Shown: positions 1 to 9,976, counted from the stretch's first letter. The stretch: DNA of 46,678 nucleotides from Roseateles chitinivorans (GCF_002761755.1 NZ_PEOG01000046.1:1-46678), one strand, 5' to 3'. The notes: generated by a model not told the origin, from the sequence alone. Translations and numbers: made by a program.

Positions 1-243
1 GGCACCTCCGCAGCGCCAGGCGACAGCGGCAATCCGGCCGACGCAGCGCTGCGCGCGCCGACGGCCGAGGCGCGCAACGACGCGGCCCAGTCCGGCGGGG
101 AGCGCCCGGCCTGGCTGGACCGCCTGCCGCCGGATCTGCAGGACAAGGTCATGAAGATGAGCCCCGCCGAGCGGGACGCCTGGATCGCCGAGCGGCGCGC
201 CGAACGCGCCAAGCGCCAGGCCGCCTCCGGCAGCGACCGCTGA
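1..243 (+). CDS. C-terminal tail of a probable RND periplasmic adaptor (MdtA/HlyD-like), 5' truncated
   Basis: The frame is open from the first base and stops at TGA 241-243, giving about 80 residues. What is visible is a low-complexity Ala/Gly/Pro stretch followed by a charged helix (MSPAERDAWIAERRAERAKR) and a short Ser/Gly end. No adaptor domain lies inside the window. The call rests on context: it ends 19 bases before an MdtB-type pump gene, and in mdtABC/muxABC operons the membrane-fusion adaptor comes first. Adaptors of this group in Burkholderiales often end in an unstructured charged tail. It could be another protein, since nothing in these 80 residues is diagnostic. Confidence 0.55.
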   Translation, partial: GTSAAPGDSGNPADAALRAPTAEARNDAAQSGGERPAWLDRLPPDLQDKVMKMSPAERDAWIAERRAERAKRQAASGSDR

Positions 244-262
244 TCGCGACGAGGGCAAGGCC

Positions 263-3200
263 ATGGCCATGAACCCGTCCCGTCCCTTCATCGAGCGGCC
301 GGTCGCGACCTCGCTGCTGATGGTGGCCATCCTCCTGGCCGGCCTGCTGGCCTACCGGCTGCTGCCGCTGTCGGCGCTGCCCGAGGTCGACTACCCCACC
401 ATCCAGGTCACGACGCTCTACCCGGGGGCGAGTCCCGACGTCATCTCCACCACCGTCACCGCGCCCCTGGAGCGGCAGTTCGGCCAGATGCCGGGACTGG
501 GGCAGATGACCTCGTCGAGCTCGGGCGGCGCCTCGGTGATCACGCTGCGCTTCTCGCTGGGCCTCTCGCTGGACGTGGCCGAGCAGGAGGTGCAGGCCGC
601 GATCAACGCCGGCTCCAACCTGCTGCCCAGCGACCTGCCGATGCCGCCGGTCTACAGCAAGGTGAACCCGGCCGACGCGCCGGTGATGACGATCGCGGTG
701 ACGTCGCCTTCCCTGCCGGTCATCAAGGTGCATGACCTGGTGGAGAACCGCCTCGCGCCCAAGCTGTCGCAGGTCGACGGGGTGGGCCTGGTGAGCATCG
801 CGGGGGGCCGCCGGCCGGCGGTGCGCATCCAGGCCAACCCGAGCGCGCTGGCCGCGCTGGGGCTGTCGCTGGACGACGTGCGCAGCGCCATCGCCTCGGC
901 CAACGTCAACCAGGCCAAGGGCAGCTTCGACGGCGCGCAGCGCGCCTCGACCATCGATGCCAACGACCAGCTGCGCTCCGCCGCCGAGTACCAGAACCTG
1001 ATCATTGCCTGGAAGAACGGCAACCCGCTGCGGCTGAGCGATGTCGCCGAGATCGTCGACGATGCCGAGAACCTGCGCCTGGCCGCCTGGGCCGACACGA
1101 CGCCGGGCGTGATCCTGAACGTGCAGCGCCAGCCCGGCGCCAACGTGATCCAGACGGTGGACCGGGTGAAGGCGCTGCTGCCCAAGCTGCAGGGCACGCT
1201 GCCCGCCTCCGTCGACGTGCGGATCCTGGCCGATCGCACCACCACGATCCGCGCCTCGGTCGACGACACCGAGATCGAGCTGCTGCTCGCCATCGCGCTG
1301 GTGGTGGCGGTGATCTTCCTCTTCCTGCGCAGCGGCAGCGCCACGCTGATCCCCAGCGTGGCGGTGCCGCTGTCGCTGGTGGGCACCTTCGGCGTGATGT
1401 ACCTGGCCGGCTTCTCGATCAACAACCTGACGCTGATGGCGCTGACCATCTCGACCGGCTTCGTCGTCGACGACGCGATCGTGATGATCGAGAACATCGC
1501 CCGCTACGTCGAGGAAGGCGACTCGCCGATGGAGGCGGCCTTCAAGGGCTCGCGGCAGATCGGCTTCACCATCATCTCGCTGACGGTCTCGCTGATCGCG
1601 GTGCTGATCCCGCTGCTGTTCATGGGCGATGTCGTCGGCCGGCTGTTCCATGAATTCGCGATCACGCTGGCGGTGGCCATCCTGATCTCGGCCTTCGTCT
1701 CGCTGACGCTGACGCCGATGATGAGCGCGCGGCTGCTGAAGCCGGAGACCGAGCAGAAGCACTCGCGGCTCGGCAACTGGTTCGGCGAGCGGTTCGACGC
1801 GATGATCCGGGCCTATGGCCGCGGCCTGGACTGGGTGCTCGACCGCCCGGTGCTGACGCTGCTGGGCTTCGCCGCCACGCTGGGACTGACCGCGCTGCTG
1901 TATGTCGTCGTGCCCAAGGGCTTCTTCCCGGTGCAGGACACCGGCCTGTTGCAAGTGATCACCGAGGCGACGCAGAGCACCTCCTTCGACGCGATGAGCG
2001 AGCGGCAGCAGAAGCTCGCCGAGGTCTTCCTGAAGGATCCCGATGTCGACCACATCGCCTCCTTCATCGGCGTGGACGGCGCGAACGCCTCGCTCAATAC
2101 CGGCCGCATGCAGATCACGCTGAAGCCCTTCGCTCAGCGCAGCGCCTCGGCATCGGAGGTCATCGCGCGGCTCAATGACCTGAACCGCCAGGTGCCCGGC
2201 ATCACCGCCTACATGCAGCCGGTCCAGGACCTGACCATCGAGGACCGCGTCTCGAAGACGCAGTACCAGTTCCTGCTGAGCTCGCCGGACTCGACCGACC
2301 TGCAGAAGGCCAACGACGCGCTGCTGGAGCGGCTCAAGCAGCTGCCGCAGCTGGCCGACGTCGCCAGCGACCTGCAGAACCAGGGCCTGCAGGCCTGGGT
2401 GCAGATCGACCGCGAGGCGGCCGGCCGGCTCGGCGTCACGGTCGCCTCGATCGACACCGCGCTCTACAACGCCTTCGGCCAGCGGCTGATCTCGACGATC
2501 TACACCCAGGCCAGCCAGTACCGCGTGGTGCTGGAGGCGGCGCCAGAATTCCGCAGCGGCCCGCGCGCGCTCGAAGGTCTGTACGTGCCGGGCAGCACGA
2601 CGACGACCGGCGCGACCGGCACGGCGACCACCACGACGGTGCAGGTACCGCTGAGCTCGGTGGCGCAGATCGTCGAGCGCCCGGCCGCGCTGGCGATCAA
2701 CCATGTGGCGCAGTTCCCCGCCGCGACGATCTCGTTCAACCTGCCGCCCGGCGTCGCGCTGGGCGACGCGGTGCAGGCGATCAAGGCGGAGCAGGCCAGG
2801 CTCGACCTGCCCATCAGCGTCGAGACCAGCTTCCAGGGCGCGGCGGAGGCGTTCAGCAACTCGCTGTCCAGCACGCTGTTCCTGATCCTGGCCGCGGTGG
2901 TCACGATGTACATCGTGCTGGGCGTGCTCTACGAGAGCTACATCCATCCGGTGACCATCCTGTCGACGCTGCCCTCGGCCGGCGTGGGCGCGCTGCTGGC
3001 GCTGCTGATCGGCGGACTGGACCTGGGAATCATCGCGATCATCGGCATCGTGCTGCTGATCGGCATCGTGAAGAAGAACGCGATCATGATGATCGACTTC
3101 GCGCTCGAGGCGGAGCGCGAGCAGGGGCTGGACCCGCGCGCGGCGATCCACCAGGCCTCGCTGCTGCGCTTCCGTCCGATCCTGATGACCACGATGGCTG

Positions 3201-3490
3201 CGCTGCTCGGCGCCCTCCCGCTGATGCTGGGCACCGGCGTGGGCCATGAACTGCGACACCCGCTGGGAGTCACCATGGTCGGCGGGCTGATCGTGAGCCA
3301 GTTGCTGACGCTGTTCACCACGCCGGTGATCTATCTGGGCTTCGCGCGGCTGTCGCTGCGCTGGCGCGAGCATCGCGACGCACGCCGCCAGACGCGCCAG
3401 GCCGAGGCCGAGCGCGGCCCCGACGCGCCGCAGGTCGCGGACCCGGCGGGACCGGTCGGTCCGGTGGGCCCGGGCGGAGACCTGCGATGA
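263..3490 (+). CDS. mdtB: RND efflux pump, MdtB/MuxB-type inner membrane subunit
   Basis: A proton-driven resistance-nodulation-division transporter of 1075 aa, the usual size for HAE1 pumps, acting in the inner membrane with an adaptor and an outer membrane channel. The N-terminus (MNPSRPFIERPVATSLLM) has the classic PFIxRPVATxLLM opening and first membrane helix. The proton-relay aspartate pair lies in TM4 (D403, D404 in GFVVDDAIV), and the TM10 lysine motif GIVKKNAIMMIDF is present, so the pump looks functional. Translation may start at 263 or at the ATG two codons on. The C-terminus runs into a Pro/Gly-rich stretch (GPVGPVGPGG) before the stop. Its TGA overlaps the next start as ATGA, so the two pump subunits are translationally coupled, as expected for a heteromeric MdtB-MdtC trimer. 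Drug or metabolite specificity cannot be told from sequence. Confidence 0.93.
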   Translation: MAMNPSRPFIERPVATSLLMVAILLAGLLAYRLLPLSALPEVDYPTIQVTTLYPGASPDVISTTVTAPLERQFGQMPGLGQMTSSSSGGASVITLRFSLGLSLDVAEQEVQAAINAGSNLLPSDLPMPPVYSKVNPADAPVMTIAVTSPSLPVIKVHDLVENRLAPKLSQVDGVGLVSIAGGRRPAVRIQANPSALAALGLSLDDVRSAIASANVNQAKGSFDGAQRASTIDANDQLRSAAEYQNLIIAWKNGNPLRLSDVAEIVDDAENLRLAAWADTTPGVILNVQRQPGANVIQTVDRVKALLPKLQGTLPASVDVRILADRTTTIRASVDDTEIELLLAIALVVAVIFLFLRSGSATLIPSVAVPLSLVGTFGVMYLAGFSINNLTLMALTISTGFVVDDAIVMIENIARYVEEGDSPMEAAFKGSRQIGFTIISLTVSLIAVLIPLLFMGDVVGRLFHEFAITLAVAILISAFVSLTLTPMMSARLLKPETEQKHSRLGNWFGERFDAMIRAYGRGLDWVLDRPVLTLLGFAATLGLTALLYVVVPKGFFPVQDTGLLQVITEATQSTSFDAMSERQQKLAEVFLKDPDVDHIASFIGVDGANASLNTGRMQITLKPFAQRSASASEVIARLNDLNRQVPGITAYMQPVQDLTIEDRVSKTQYQFLLSSPDSTDLQKANDALLERLKQLPQLADVASDLQNQGLQAWVQIDREAAGRLGVTVASIDTALYNAFGQRLISTIYTQASQYRVVLEAAPEFRSGPRALEGLYVPGSTTTTGATGTATTTTVQVPLSSVAQIVERPAALAINHVAQFPAATISFNLPPGVALGDAVQAIKAEQARLDLPISVETSFQGAAEAFSNSLSSTLFLILAAVVTMYIVLGVLYESYIHPVTILSTLPSAGVGALLALLIGGLDLGIIAIIGIVLLIGIVKKNAIMMIDFALEAEREQGLDPRAAIHQASLLRFRPILMTTMAALLGALPLMLGTGVGHELRHPLGVTMVGGLIVSQLLTLFTTPVIYLGFARLSLRWREHRDARRQTRQAEAERGPDAPQVADPAGPVGPVGPGGDLR

Positions 3491-6400
3491 ACATCTCGGC
3501 CCCCTTCATCGCACGCCCGGTCGCGACGACGCTGATCACGATCGGCATCGCGCTGGCGGGGATGCTGGGCTATCACTTCCTGCCGATCGCGCCGCTGCCG
3601 CAGGTGGACTTCCCGACGATCTCGGTGTCCGCCTCGCTGCCCGGCGCCAGCCCCGACACGATGGCCGCGACCGTGGCCACGCCGCTGGAGCGCGCGCTCG
3701 GCAGCATCGCCGGCGTGACCGAGATCACCTCGCGTTCGTCGCTGGGCTCGAGCAACGTGACGCTGCAGTTCGACCTGAGCCGCGACATCAACGGCGCCGC
3801 GCGCGACGTGCAGGCGGCGATCAACGCGGCGCGCACGCTGTTGCCCTCCGGCATGCCCAGCAATCCGACCTACCGCAAGGTCAATCCGGCGGACGCGCCG
3901 ATCATGATCCTGGCGCTGACCTCGAAGACGCTGACCCGCGGCCAGATGTACGACACCGCGTCCACGGTGCTCGCCCAGCGGCTGGCCCAGGTGGATGGTG
4001 TCGGCCAGGTCAACGTCGGCGGCGGCGCGCTGCCGGCGGTGCGCGTCGAGCTCAATCCGGACAAGCTGGCGGCCAACGGCATCGCCCTGGACCAGGTGCG
4101 CCAGGCCATCACCAACACCAACGCGAACCGGCCCAAGGGCGCAGTCGAAGAGGGTGGCCGCTACTGGCAGGTCGGCGCCAACGACCAGGCCCGCTCCGCC
4201 GCGGAGTACGCGCCGGTGGTGCTGTCCTACCGCGACGGCGCGGCGCTGCGGCTGCGCGACGTGGCCGAGGTCACCGACTCGGTGCAGGACGTGCGCAACT
4301 ACGGCGCCTCCAACGGCCAGCCGGCGATCCTGCTGTTCATCCAGAAGGAGCCGGGCGCCAACATCATCGAGACCGTCGCCCATGTGCGCGAACTGCTGCC
4401 GCGGCTCCAGGCCTCGATCCCGCCCGCGATCGAGCTCAAGGTCATCAGCGACCGCACGCCGACGATCCGGGCCTCGCTGGACGAGGTGCAGCGCGCGATG
4501 GCGATCGCGGTCGGGCTGGTGATCCTGGTGGTGCTGCTGTTCCTGCGCAGCTGGCGCGCGACGCTGCTGCCGGCGGTGGCGGTGCCGGTCTCGCTGGCCG
4601 GCACCTTCGGCGTGATGTACCTCTGCGGCTACAGCCTGGACAACCTTTCGGCGATGGCGCTGACGGTGGCCACCGGCTTCGTCGTCGACGATGCGATCGT
4701 GGTGCTCGAGAACATCACCCGCTACATCGAGCAGGGCCTGACGCCGGTCGAGGCCGCGCTGCGCGGCGCGCGCGAGATCGGCTTCACCGTGATCTCGATC
4801 AGCCTGTCGCTGGTGGCGGTGTTCATTCCCATCCTGCTGATGGGCGGCGTCGTGGGACGGCTGTTCCGGGAGTTCGCGGTGGTGCTGTCGGCGTCCATCC
4901 TGGTGTCGATGGTGGTGTCGCTGACGACGACACCGATGATGGCCTCGCGGGTGCTCCGGGCCCGCCAGGAGCCGGCGCCCGGCGCGGCGCCTCGGCCCCA
5001 GGGCCGGCTCGCGCGCGCGGCGGGCCGCTTCAACCGCGCGCTGGCGCGAGGCTACCGGCGCTCGCTGATGTGGACGCTGCGTCACCAGCCGGTGGCCCTG
5101 CTCTCGCTGGTGGCGGTGATCGCCTTGAACGTGCACCTGTACGGCGTGATCCCCAAGACCTTCTTCCCGCAGCAGGACACCGGCGTGCTCATCGGCGGCG
5201 TGCAGGCCGACCAGGGCAGCTCCTTCGAGATGATGCGCAAGCGGGTGGACCGCTTCATGGAGATCATCCTGTCGGATCCGGCGGTGCAGAACGTCAACGG
5301 CAACACCGGCGGCGGGCAGCGCAACTCGGCCAACTTCTACATCACCCTCAAGCCGCTGAAGGAACGCCAGGTCACGGCCGACCAGGTCGTGAACCGGCTG
5401 CGCGACAAGATGGCGCACGAGCCTGGCGCCAACCTCTTCCTGGTGCCGGTGCAGGACATCCGCATCGGTGGCCGGCAGGCCAACGCGCAATACCAGTACA
5501 CGCTGCAGGCGGACGACCTGGCGGTGCTGCGCGAATGGGAACCGCGGGTGCGCAATGCCCTGTCCAACCTGCCCGAACTGACCGACGTCAACACCGATCA
5601 GCAGGACAAGGGCATGCAGACCTCGCTGGTGATCGACCGCGACGCCGCGGCCCGGCTGGGCATCACTGTCAGCACCATCGACACGACGCTGAACAACGCC
5701 TTCGGCCAGCGCCAGGTCGGCGTGATCTACAACCCGCTGAACCAGTACCGCGTGGTGATGGAGCTCGCGCCGGAGTACCTGCAGGGACCGGAGACGCTGC
5801 GCAAGCTCTACGTGACCAGCAGTGCCGGCGCGCAGGTGCCGCTGTCGGCGTTCAGCCGCTTCGAGACGACCAACACGCCGCTGTCGGTGAACCATCAGAG
5901 CGGCACGCCGGCCTCGACGATCAGCTTCAACCTGCCCGAGGGCGTGTCCCTGTCGCAGGCGACCGACGCGATCAACAACGCGATGGCGGAGCTGGGCGTC
6001 CCGGTGTCGATGCGAGGGACCTTCGCGGGCACCGCCAATGCTTTCCAGGATGCGCTCAAGTCGCAACCCATCCTGATCGGCGCGGCCATCGTCGCGATCT
6101 ACCTGGTGCTGGGCATGCTCTACGAGAGCCTCGTGCATCCGGTGACCATCCTGTCGACGCTGCCGTCGGCGGGCGTGGGCGCGCTGCTGGCGCTGATGAT
6201 GTTCAACACCGAGTTCTCGATCATCGCGTTGATCGGCGTGATCCTGCTGATCGGCATCGTGAAGAAGAACGCGATCATGATGATCGACTTCGCCATCGCG
6301 CGGCAGCGCACGACGGCGCACCTGACGGCGGGCGCTGCGATCTTCCGCGCGGCCAAGCTGCGGCTGCGGCCGATCCTGATGACGACCTTCGCGGCGATCT

Positions 6401-6663
6401 TCGGCGCGGTGCCGCTGGCCATCGGCAGCGGCGACGGCGCGGAACTCCGCAAGCCGCTGGGCATCGCGATCGTCGGCGGCCTGATCCTGAGCCAGTTGCT
6501 GACGCTGTACACGACGCCGGTCGTGTTCGTGATGATGGAGCGGCTGCGCCAGCGTGCGATGCGACGCCGCGCGGCGAAGCGCGCCGCCGGGGCCGCCCAG
6601 CCGCCGCACGACGCGCCCCCGATGAATCCCGAGCCGCCCGCGGCTCCGACCCTGCAGGGCTGA
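3487..6663 (+). CDS. mdtC: RND efflux pump, MdtC/MuxC-type inner membrane subunit
   Basis: Second, different RND pump polypeptide (1058 aa), starting inside the stop of the first (4-base ATGA overlap). It opens with MNISAPFIARPVATTLITIG, typical of MdtC. It has the TM4 proton-relay pair D401-D402 (GFVVDDAIVVLENITRY) and the TM10 motif GIVKKNAIMMIDFAI. Two adjacent, non-identical RND subunits are the mark of MdtBC/MuxBC systems, in which both form one mixed trimer; most other RND operons carry a single pump gene. The C-terminal tail is a cytoplasmic Arg/Ala/Pro-rich extension. The outer membrane factor gene follows after only 3 bases, so all are likely one transcript. In known MdtABC systems substrates include bile salts and novobiocin; that is family knowledge, not visible here. 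Confidence 0.93.
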   Translation: MNISAPFIARPVATTLITIGIALAGMLGYHFLPIAPLPQVDFPTISVSASLPGASPDTMAATVATPLERALGSIAGVTEITSRSSLGSSNVTLQFDLSRDINGAARDVQAAINAARTLLPSGMPSNPTYRKVNPADAPIMILALTSKTLTRGQMYDTASTVLAQRLAQVDGVGQVNVGGGALPAVRVELNPDKLAANGIALDQVRQAITNTNANRPKGAVEEGGRYWQVGANDQARSAAEYAPVVLSYRDGAALRLRDVAEVTDSVQDVRNYGASNGQPAILLFIQKEPGANIIETVAHVRELLPRLQASIPPAIELKVISDRTPTIRASLDEVQRAMAIAVGLVILVVLLFLRSWRATLLPAVAVPVSLAGTFGVMYLCGYSLDNLSAMALTVATGFVVDDAIVVLENITRYIEQGLTPVEAALRGAREIGFTVISISLSLVAVFIPILLMGGVVGRLFREFAVVLSASILVSMVVSLTTTPMMASRVLRARQEPAPGAAPRPQGRLARAAGRFNRALARGYRRSLMWTLRHQPVALLSLVAVIALNVHLYGVIPKTFFPQQDTGVLIGGVQADQGSSFEMMRKRVDRFMEIILSDPAVQNVNGNTGGGQRNSANFYITLKPLKERQVTADQVVNRLRDKMAHEPGANLFLVPVQDIRIGGRQANAQYQYTLQADDLAVLREWEPRVRNALSNLPELTDVNTDQQDKGMQTSLVIDRDAAARLGITVSTIDTTLNNAFGQRQVGVIYNPLNQYRVVMELAPEYLQGPETLRKLYVTSSAGAQVPLSAFSRFETTNTPLSVNHQSGTPASTISFNLPEGVSLSQATDAINNAMAELGVPVSMRGTFAGTANAFQDALKSQPILIGAAIVAIYLVLGMLYESLVHPVTILSTLPSAGVGALLALMMFNTEFSIIALIGVILLIGIVKKNAIMMIDFAIARQRTTAHLTAGAAIFRAAKLRLRPILMTTFAAIFGAVPLAIGSGDGAELRKPLGIAIVGGLILSQLLTLYTTPVVFVMMERLRQRAMRRRAAKRAAGAAQPPHDAPPMNPEPPAAPTLQG

Positions 6664-6666
6664 GAC

Positions 6667-8175
6667 ATGCCGACCGCGATGACCACGAGCCTCTCACTCT
6701 CCCCCGCGACGCCCCCGCTGCCGCACGAGCGCGCGACCGGGCAGCGCGCCTCGGGCCACCGGCTGACGGCCGCCGCCGGGGCGGCGCTGCTCGCGCTGAC
6801 GATGCTGATGAGCGGCTGCGCGGTGACGCGCGTGGATCCGCCGGCGCCGTTGCAGGCCCCGGCCCAGTACAAGGAGGACGCGCTGTGGAAGCAGGCCCGG
6901 CCCGCTTCCGCGGAACCGGTGCCGGAACAGTGGTGGACGCTGTTCGACGATGCGGTGCTGAACGACCTCCAGCACCGCCTGGTGATCGGCAACGAGAACC
7001 TGAAGGCCGCGGTGGCCCAGGTGGCCGGCGCGCGCGCGGCGCTGGAGGCGAGCCGCTCGGCGCTGTTCCCGACGCTGTCGGTCGGCTTGTCGGGCACGCG
7101 CAGCGCGAGTCCGGATGGGAACGTCAGCAACGGGACGATCAACCGTGGCCCGACCAACAGCGTGCAGGCGTCGCTCACTGCCAGCTGGGAGCCGGACCTG
7201 TGGGGCCGGCTGCGCCTGGCCAGCGAAGGCGCCGGCGCGACGCTGCAGGCGACGGCGGATGACCTGGCGGCGGCGCGGCTGAGCGCGCAGGCGACGCTGG
7301 CGCAGACCTACTTCTCGCTGCGCACCGCGGAGGCGCAGGAAGCGCTGTACGACCGCAGCGTGCAGGCCTATCAGCGCTTCCTGGACCTGACCCAGGCGCG
7401 CTACCAGAGCGGCGTGGCCGCGCGCAGCGATGTGCTGCAGGCGCAGACGCAGCTGCGCTCGGCACAGGCGCAGCTGCTCGAGACGCGCTCCACGCGCGCC
7501 CAGCTGGAGCATGCGATCGCGGTGCTGCTCGGCTTGCCGCCGTCGGCGCTGGACCTCTCGAAGAGTGCCGCGCTGCCCACGCCCCCCGAGGTCCCGACGA
7601 TGCTGCCGTCGCAACTGCTGGAGCGCCGGCCCGACATCGCGGCGGCGCAGCGCCGGGTGGCGTCGGCCTACGCACAGATCGGCGTGGCCGACGCGGCGTA
7701 TTTCCCGTCGTTGACCCTGTCGGGGAGCGGTGGCTACCGCGGCAGCACGCTCAGCAATCTGCTGTCGGCGCCCAACCTGTTCTGGTCACTCGGCCCCTCG
7801 CTGGCGCAGGCGATCTTCGACGGCGGCCAGCGCAAGCTGGCGAGCGCGCAGGCCCGCACGAGCGCGGAGGTCGCGACCTCCACCTACCGGCAGACGGTGC
7901 TCACCGCGCTGCAGGAGGTCGAGGACAACCTGATCCTCGCGAGCCACCTGCGCGAGGAGGCCCGGCTGCAAGCGGAGGCCGTGGATGCGGCGCAGCGCAA
8001 CCTGGCGCTGGTCACCGACCAGTACCGCGCAGGCACGGTGTCCTTCCTGGAGGTCACGACCGCGCAGAACAGCGCGTTCACCGCGGAGGCGTCGCTGCTG
8101 TCGGTGCGCAACCGGCAACTGGCGGCGGTCAGTCTGCTGCTGAAGAACGTCGCGGGGAAATGGGCGCCGGCCTGA
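6667..8175 (+). CDS. NodT/OprM-family outer membrane efflux lipoprotein
   Basis: Outer membrane factor (502 aa) forming the TolC-like exit duct for the upstream MdtBC pump. A hydrophobic signal segment ends in a lipobox (LMSGC, acylated Cys51), followed by two homologous OEP repeats with long heptad-rich helices, e.g. around LSAQATLAQTYFSLRTAEAQ, and the conserved SxxPxLSLSG-type beta segments. The stretch before the hydrophobic core is unusually long (about 33 residues). No ATG, GTG or TTG suitable for a shorter signal peptide is apparent, so the start at 6667, 3 bases after the mdtC stop, is kept. It is the last gene of the operon, followed by a hairpin terminator shared with the convergent lipA. 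Confidence 0.9.
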   Translation: MPTAMTTSLSLSPATPPLPHERATGQRASGHRLTAAAGAALLALTMLMSGCAVTRVDPPAPLQAPAQYKEDALWKQARPASAEPVPEQWWTLFDDAVLNDLQHRLVIGNENLKAAVAQVAGARAALEASRSALFPTLSVGLSGTRSASPDGNVSNGTINRGPTNSVQASLTASWEPDLWGRLRLASEGAGATLQATADDLAAARLSAQATLAQTYFSLRTAEAQEALYDRSVQAYQRFLDLTQARYQSGVAARSDVLQAQTQLRSAQAQLLETRSTRAQLEHAIAVLLGLPPSALDLSKSAALPTPPEVPTMLPSQLLERRPDIAAAQRRVASAYAQIGVADAAYFPSLTLSGSGGYRGSTLSNLLSAPNLFWSLGPSLAQAIFDGGQRKLASAQARTSAEVATSTYRQTVLTALQEVEDNLILASHLREEARLQAEAVDAAQRNLALVTDQYRAGTVSFLEVTTAQNSAFTAEASLLSVRNRQLAAVSLLLKNVAGKWAPA

Positions 8176-8204
8176 GCCCCACGGCGGCGTCAGCAGGAAA
8201 AGAA

Positions 8205-8226
8205 GACGGCTCCCTCGGGAGCCGTC
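8205..8226. terminator. Bidirectional intrinsic terminator between nodT-type gene and lipA
   Basis: Inverted repeat GACGGCTCCC / GGGAGCCGTC with a tight central TC. The innermost pair must open to give a CTCG loop. On the minus strand the stem is followed by TTCTTTTCC, a good U-tract for lipA transcripts. On the plus strand it is followed by the weaker GTTCATTT. The two genes converge here. Confidence 0.75.
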
Positions 8227-8265
8227 GTTCATTTGGCGCGTTCACCGCGCCGCGCCGCCAGCGAC

Positions 8266-9276
8266 TCAAGCCGCCGAGGCCTTCTCCGCTTCCACCTTCT
8301 CGAGCGCGGCATGGGCCTGCTGGTCGGCGTGGTAGCTGGAGCGCACCATCGCGCCCACCGCCGCATGGGTGAAGCCCATCTTGTAGGCCTCTTCCTCCAA
8401 CATCTTGAAGGTGTCCGGGTGGACATAGCGACGCACCGGCAGGTGGTGACCCGACGGCGCCAGGTACTGGCCGATCGTGATCATGTCGATGTCGTGGGCT
8501 CGCATGTCGCGCATGACCTGGAGGATCTCCTCGTCGGTCTCGCCCAGGCCGACCATGATGCCGCTCTTGGTCGGCACGCCGGGCACTTCTTCCTTGAAGC
8601 GCTTGAGCAGGTTCAGGCTGAACTGGTAGTCCGAGCCCGGGCGCGCTTCCTTGTACAGGCGCGGGGCGGTTTCCAGGTTGTGGTTCATCACGTCCGGCGG
8701 TGCCGCCTTCAGGATGTCCAGCGCACGGTCCATGCGGCCGCGGAAGTCGGGCACCAGCACCTCGATCTGCGTCGTCGGACTCAGCTCGCGCACCTTGCGG
8801 ATGCACTCGGCGAAGTGGCCGGCGCCGCCGTCGCGCAGGTCGTCGCGGTCCACGCTCGTGATCACCACGTAGCTCAGCTTCAGCGCGGCGATCGTCTTGG
8901 CCAGGTTCAGCGGCTCGTCGACGTCCAGCGGATCCGGCCGGCCGTGGCCGACATCGCAGAACGGGCAGCGCCGGGTGCACTTGTCGCCCATGATCATGAA
9001 GGTCGCGGTGCCCTTGCCGAAGCACTCGCCGATGTTGGGGCAGGAGGCCTCTTCGCACACGGTGTGCAGCTTGTGCTCACGCAGGATCTGCTTGATCTCG
9101 TAGAAGCGTGTCGACGGGCTGCCGGCCTTCACCCGGATCCAGTCCGGCTTCTTGAGCTGCTCGGCCGGGATGATCTTGATCGGGATCCGTGCCGTCTTGG
9201 CTTGCGCCTTCTGCTTGGCGGTCGCGTCGTATTCGGACGCGCTCTTGGCTTCGTGGGTGACGTTCTCGGTTGCCAT
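8266..9276 (-). CDS. lipA: Lipoyl synthase
   Basis: Radical-SAM enzyme (336 aa) that inserts two sulphurs into protein-bound octanoate to make lipoyl groups for pyruvate and 2-oxoglutarate dehydrogenases and the glycine cleavage system. Both [4Fe-4S] cluster motifs are visible: the auxiliary cluster cysteines C74, C79 and C85 (CEEASCPNIGEC) and the radical-SAM CxxxCxxC at C100, C104 and C107 (CTRRCPFC). Length is normal apart from an N-terminal extension of about 30 charged residues. The ATG at 9276 is preceded by AAAGAG. It lies 31 bases downstream of lipB on the same strand, so octanoyl transfer and sulphur insertion are probably co-transcribed. Confidence 0.97.
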   Translation of the reverse strand: MATENVTHEAKSASEYDATAKQKAQAKTARIPIKIIPAEQLKKPDWIRVKAGSPSTRFYEIKQILREHKLHTVCEEASCPNIGECFGKGTATFMIMGDKCTRRCPFCDVGHGRPDPLDVDEPLNLAKTIAALKLSYVVITSVDRDDLRDGGAGHFAECIRKVRELSPTTQIEVLVPDFRGRMDRALDILKAAPPDVMNHNLETAPRLYKEARPGSDYQFSLNLLKRFKEEVPGVPTKSGIMVGLGETDEEILQVMRDMRAHDIDMITIGQYLAPSGHHLPVRRYVHPDTFKMLEEEAYKMGFTHAAVGAMVRSSYHADQQAHAALEKVEAEKASAA

Positions 9277-9307
9277 CGGGCGCTCTTTCGGTTCCGGGGT
9301 TCGAGCC

Positions 9308-9976
9308 TCAGGGTTCCAGCTGCGCGGCGAGCCGCTCAGCGAACCGCTGGGCCACCGTGGCCCAGTCCGTGAAAACCCCGAGTGTACCGAGGTCCACCGT
9401 CTGGAGCCCTGCGTACCCGCACGGATTGATGCCCAGGAAGGGCTTCAGGTCCATCGCCACATTGAGCGCGACGCCGTGGTACGTGCAGTGCCGGCTGATC
9501 TTGATGCCCAGCGCCGCGACCTTGCCCAGCCCCCGGAATGGGTCGGTCGGATCGGCCGGTCCGGTCAGGGCGGCATGCGCCGCGGGGTCGTCCAGTCGCA
9601 CGTAGATGCCCGGTGCGCCGGCCACCCGATGGCCGGTCACGCCGAAGCCGTCCAGCGTCTGGATCACGGCGGTTTCCAGGCGGAAGACGTATTCCTTGAC
9701 GAAGATGCCCAGCCGCTTCAGGTCGACCAGCGGATAGGCGACCACCTGTCCCGGCCCGTGGTACGTGACCTGCCCGCCGCGGTTGGTCTGGACGATGGGA
9801 ATGCCCCGGGCGTCGAGCACATGGTCGGCCTGACCCGCCAGGCCCTGGGTGTAGACGGGGTCGAATTCGCAGAGCCAGAGCTCGTCCGGCGTCTCCGGAC
9901 CGCGCGCGTCGGTGAAGGCGCGCATCGCATCGAGCGTGGCCGCATAGTCGACGCGGCCCAGGGTCTTGATCAGCAT
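9308..9976 (-). CDS. lipB: Octanoyl-[acyl carrier protein]:protein N-octanoyltransferase
   Basis: Transfers octanoate from acyl carrier protein to lipoyl domains (222 aa). The family core is intact: RGGQVTYHGPGQ (residues 66-77), the catalytic lysine region GLGKVAALGIKISR (Lys152) and the catalytic cysteine in GINPCGYAG (Cys186). A short insertion near residues 129-148 (DDPAAHAALTGPADPTDP) is longer than in E. coli LipB. The ATG at 9976 has no purine-rich ribosome site; a TAGCAT hexamer ends six bases before it, so the mRNA may be leaderless or nearly so. lipA follows after 31 bases. Confidence 0.95.
   Translation of the reverse strand: MLIKTLGRVDYAATLDAMRAFTDARGPETPDELWLCEFDPVYTQGLAGQADHVLDARGIPIVQTNRGGQVTYHGPGQVVAYPLVDLKRLGIFVKEYVFRLETAVIQTLDGFGVTGHRVAGAPGIYVRLDDPAAHAALTGPADPTDPFRGLGKVAALGIKISRHCTYHGVALNVAMDLKPFLGINPCGYAGLQTVDLGTLGVFTDWATVAQRFAERLAAQLEP

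Noticed and set aside
149..3373. Minus-strand open frame of over 1000 codons opposite mdtB
   Set aside because: Composition is Arg/Gln/His/Ala/Asp-rich with no domain; it is the antisense shadow of a high-GC coding frame. The same applies to 3331-6609 (-), 5070-7262 (+) and 37544-40876 (-).
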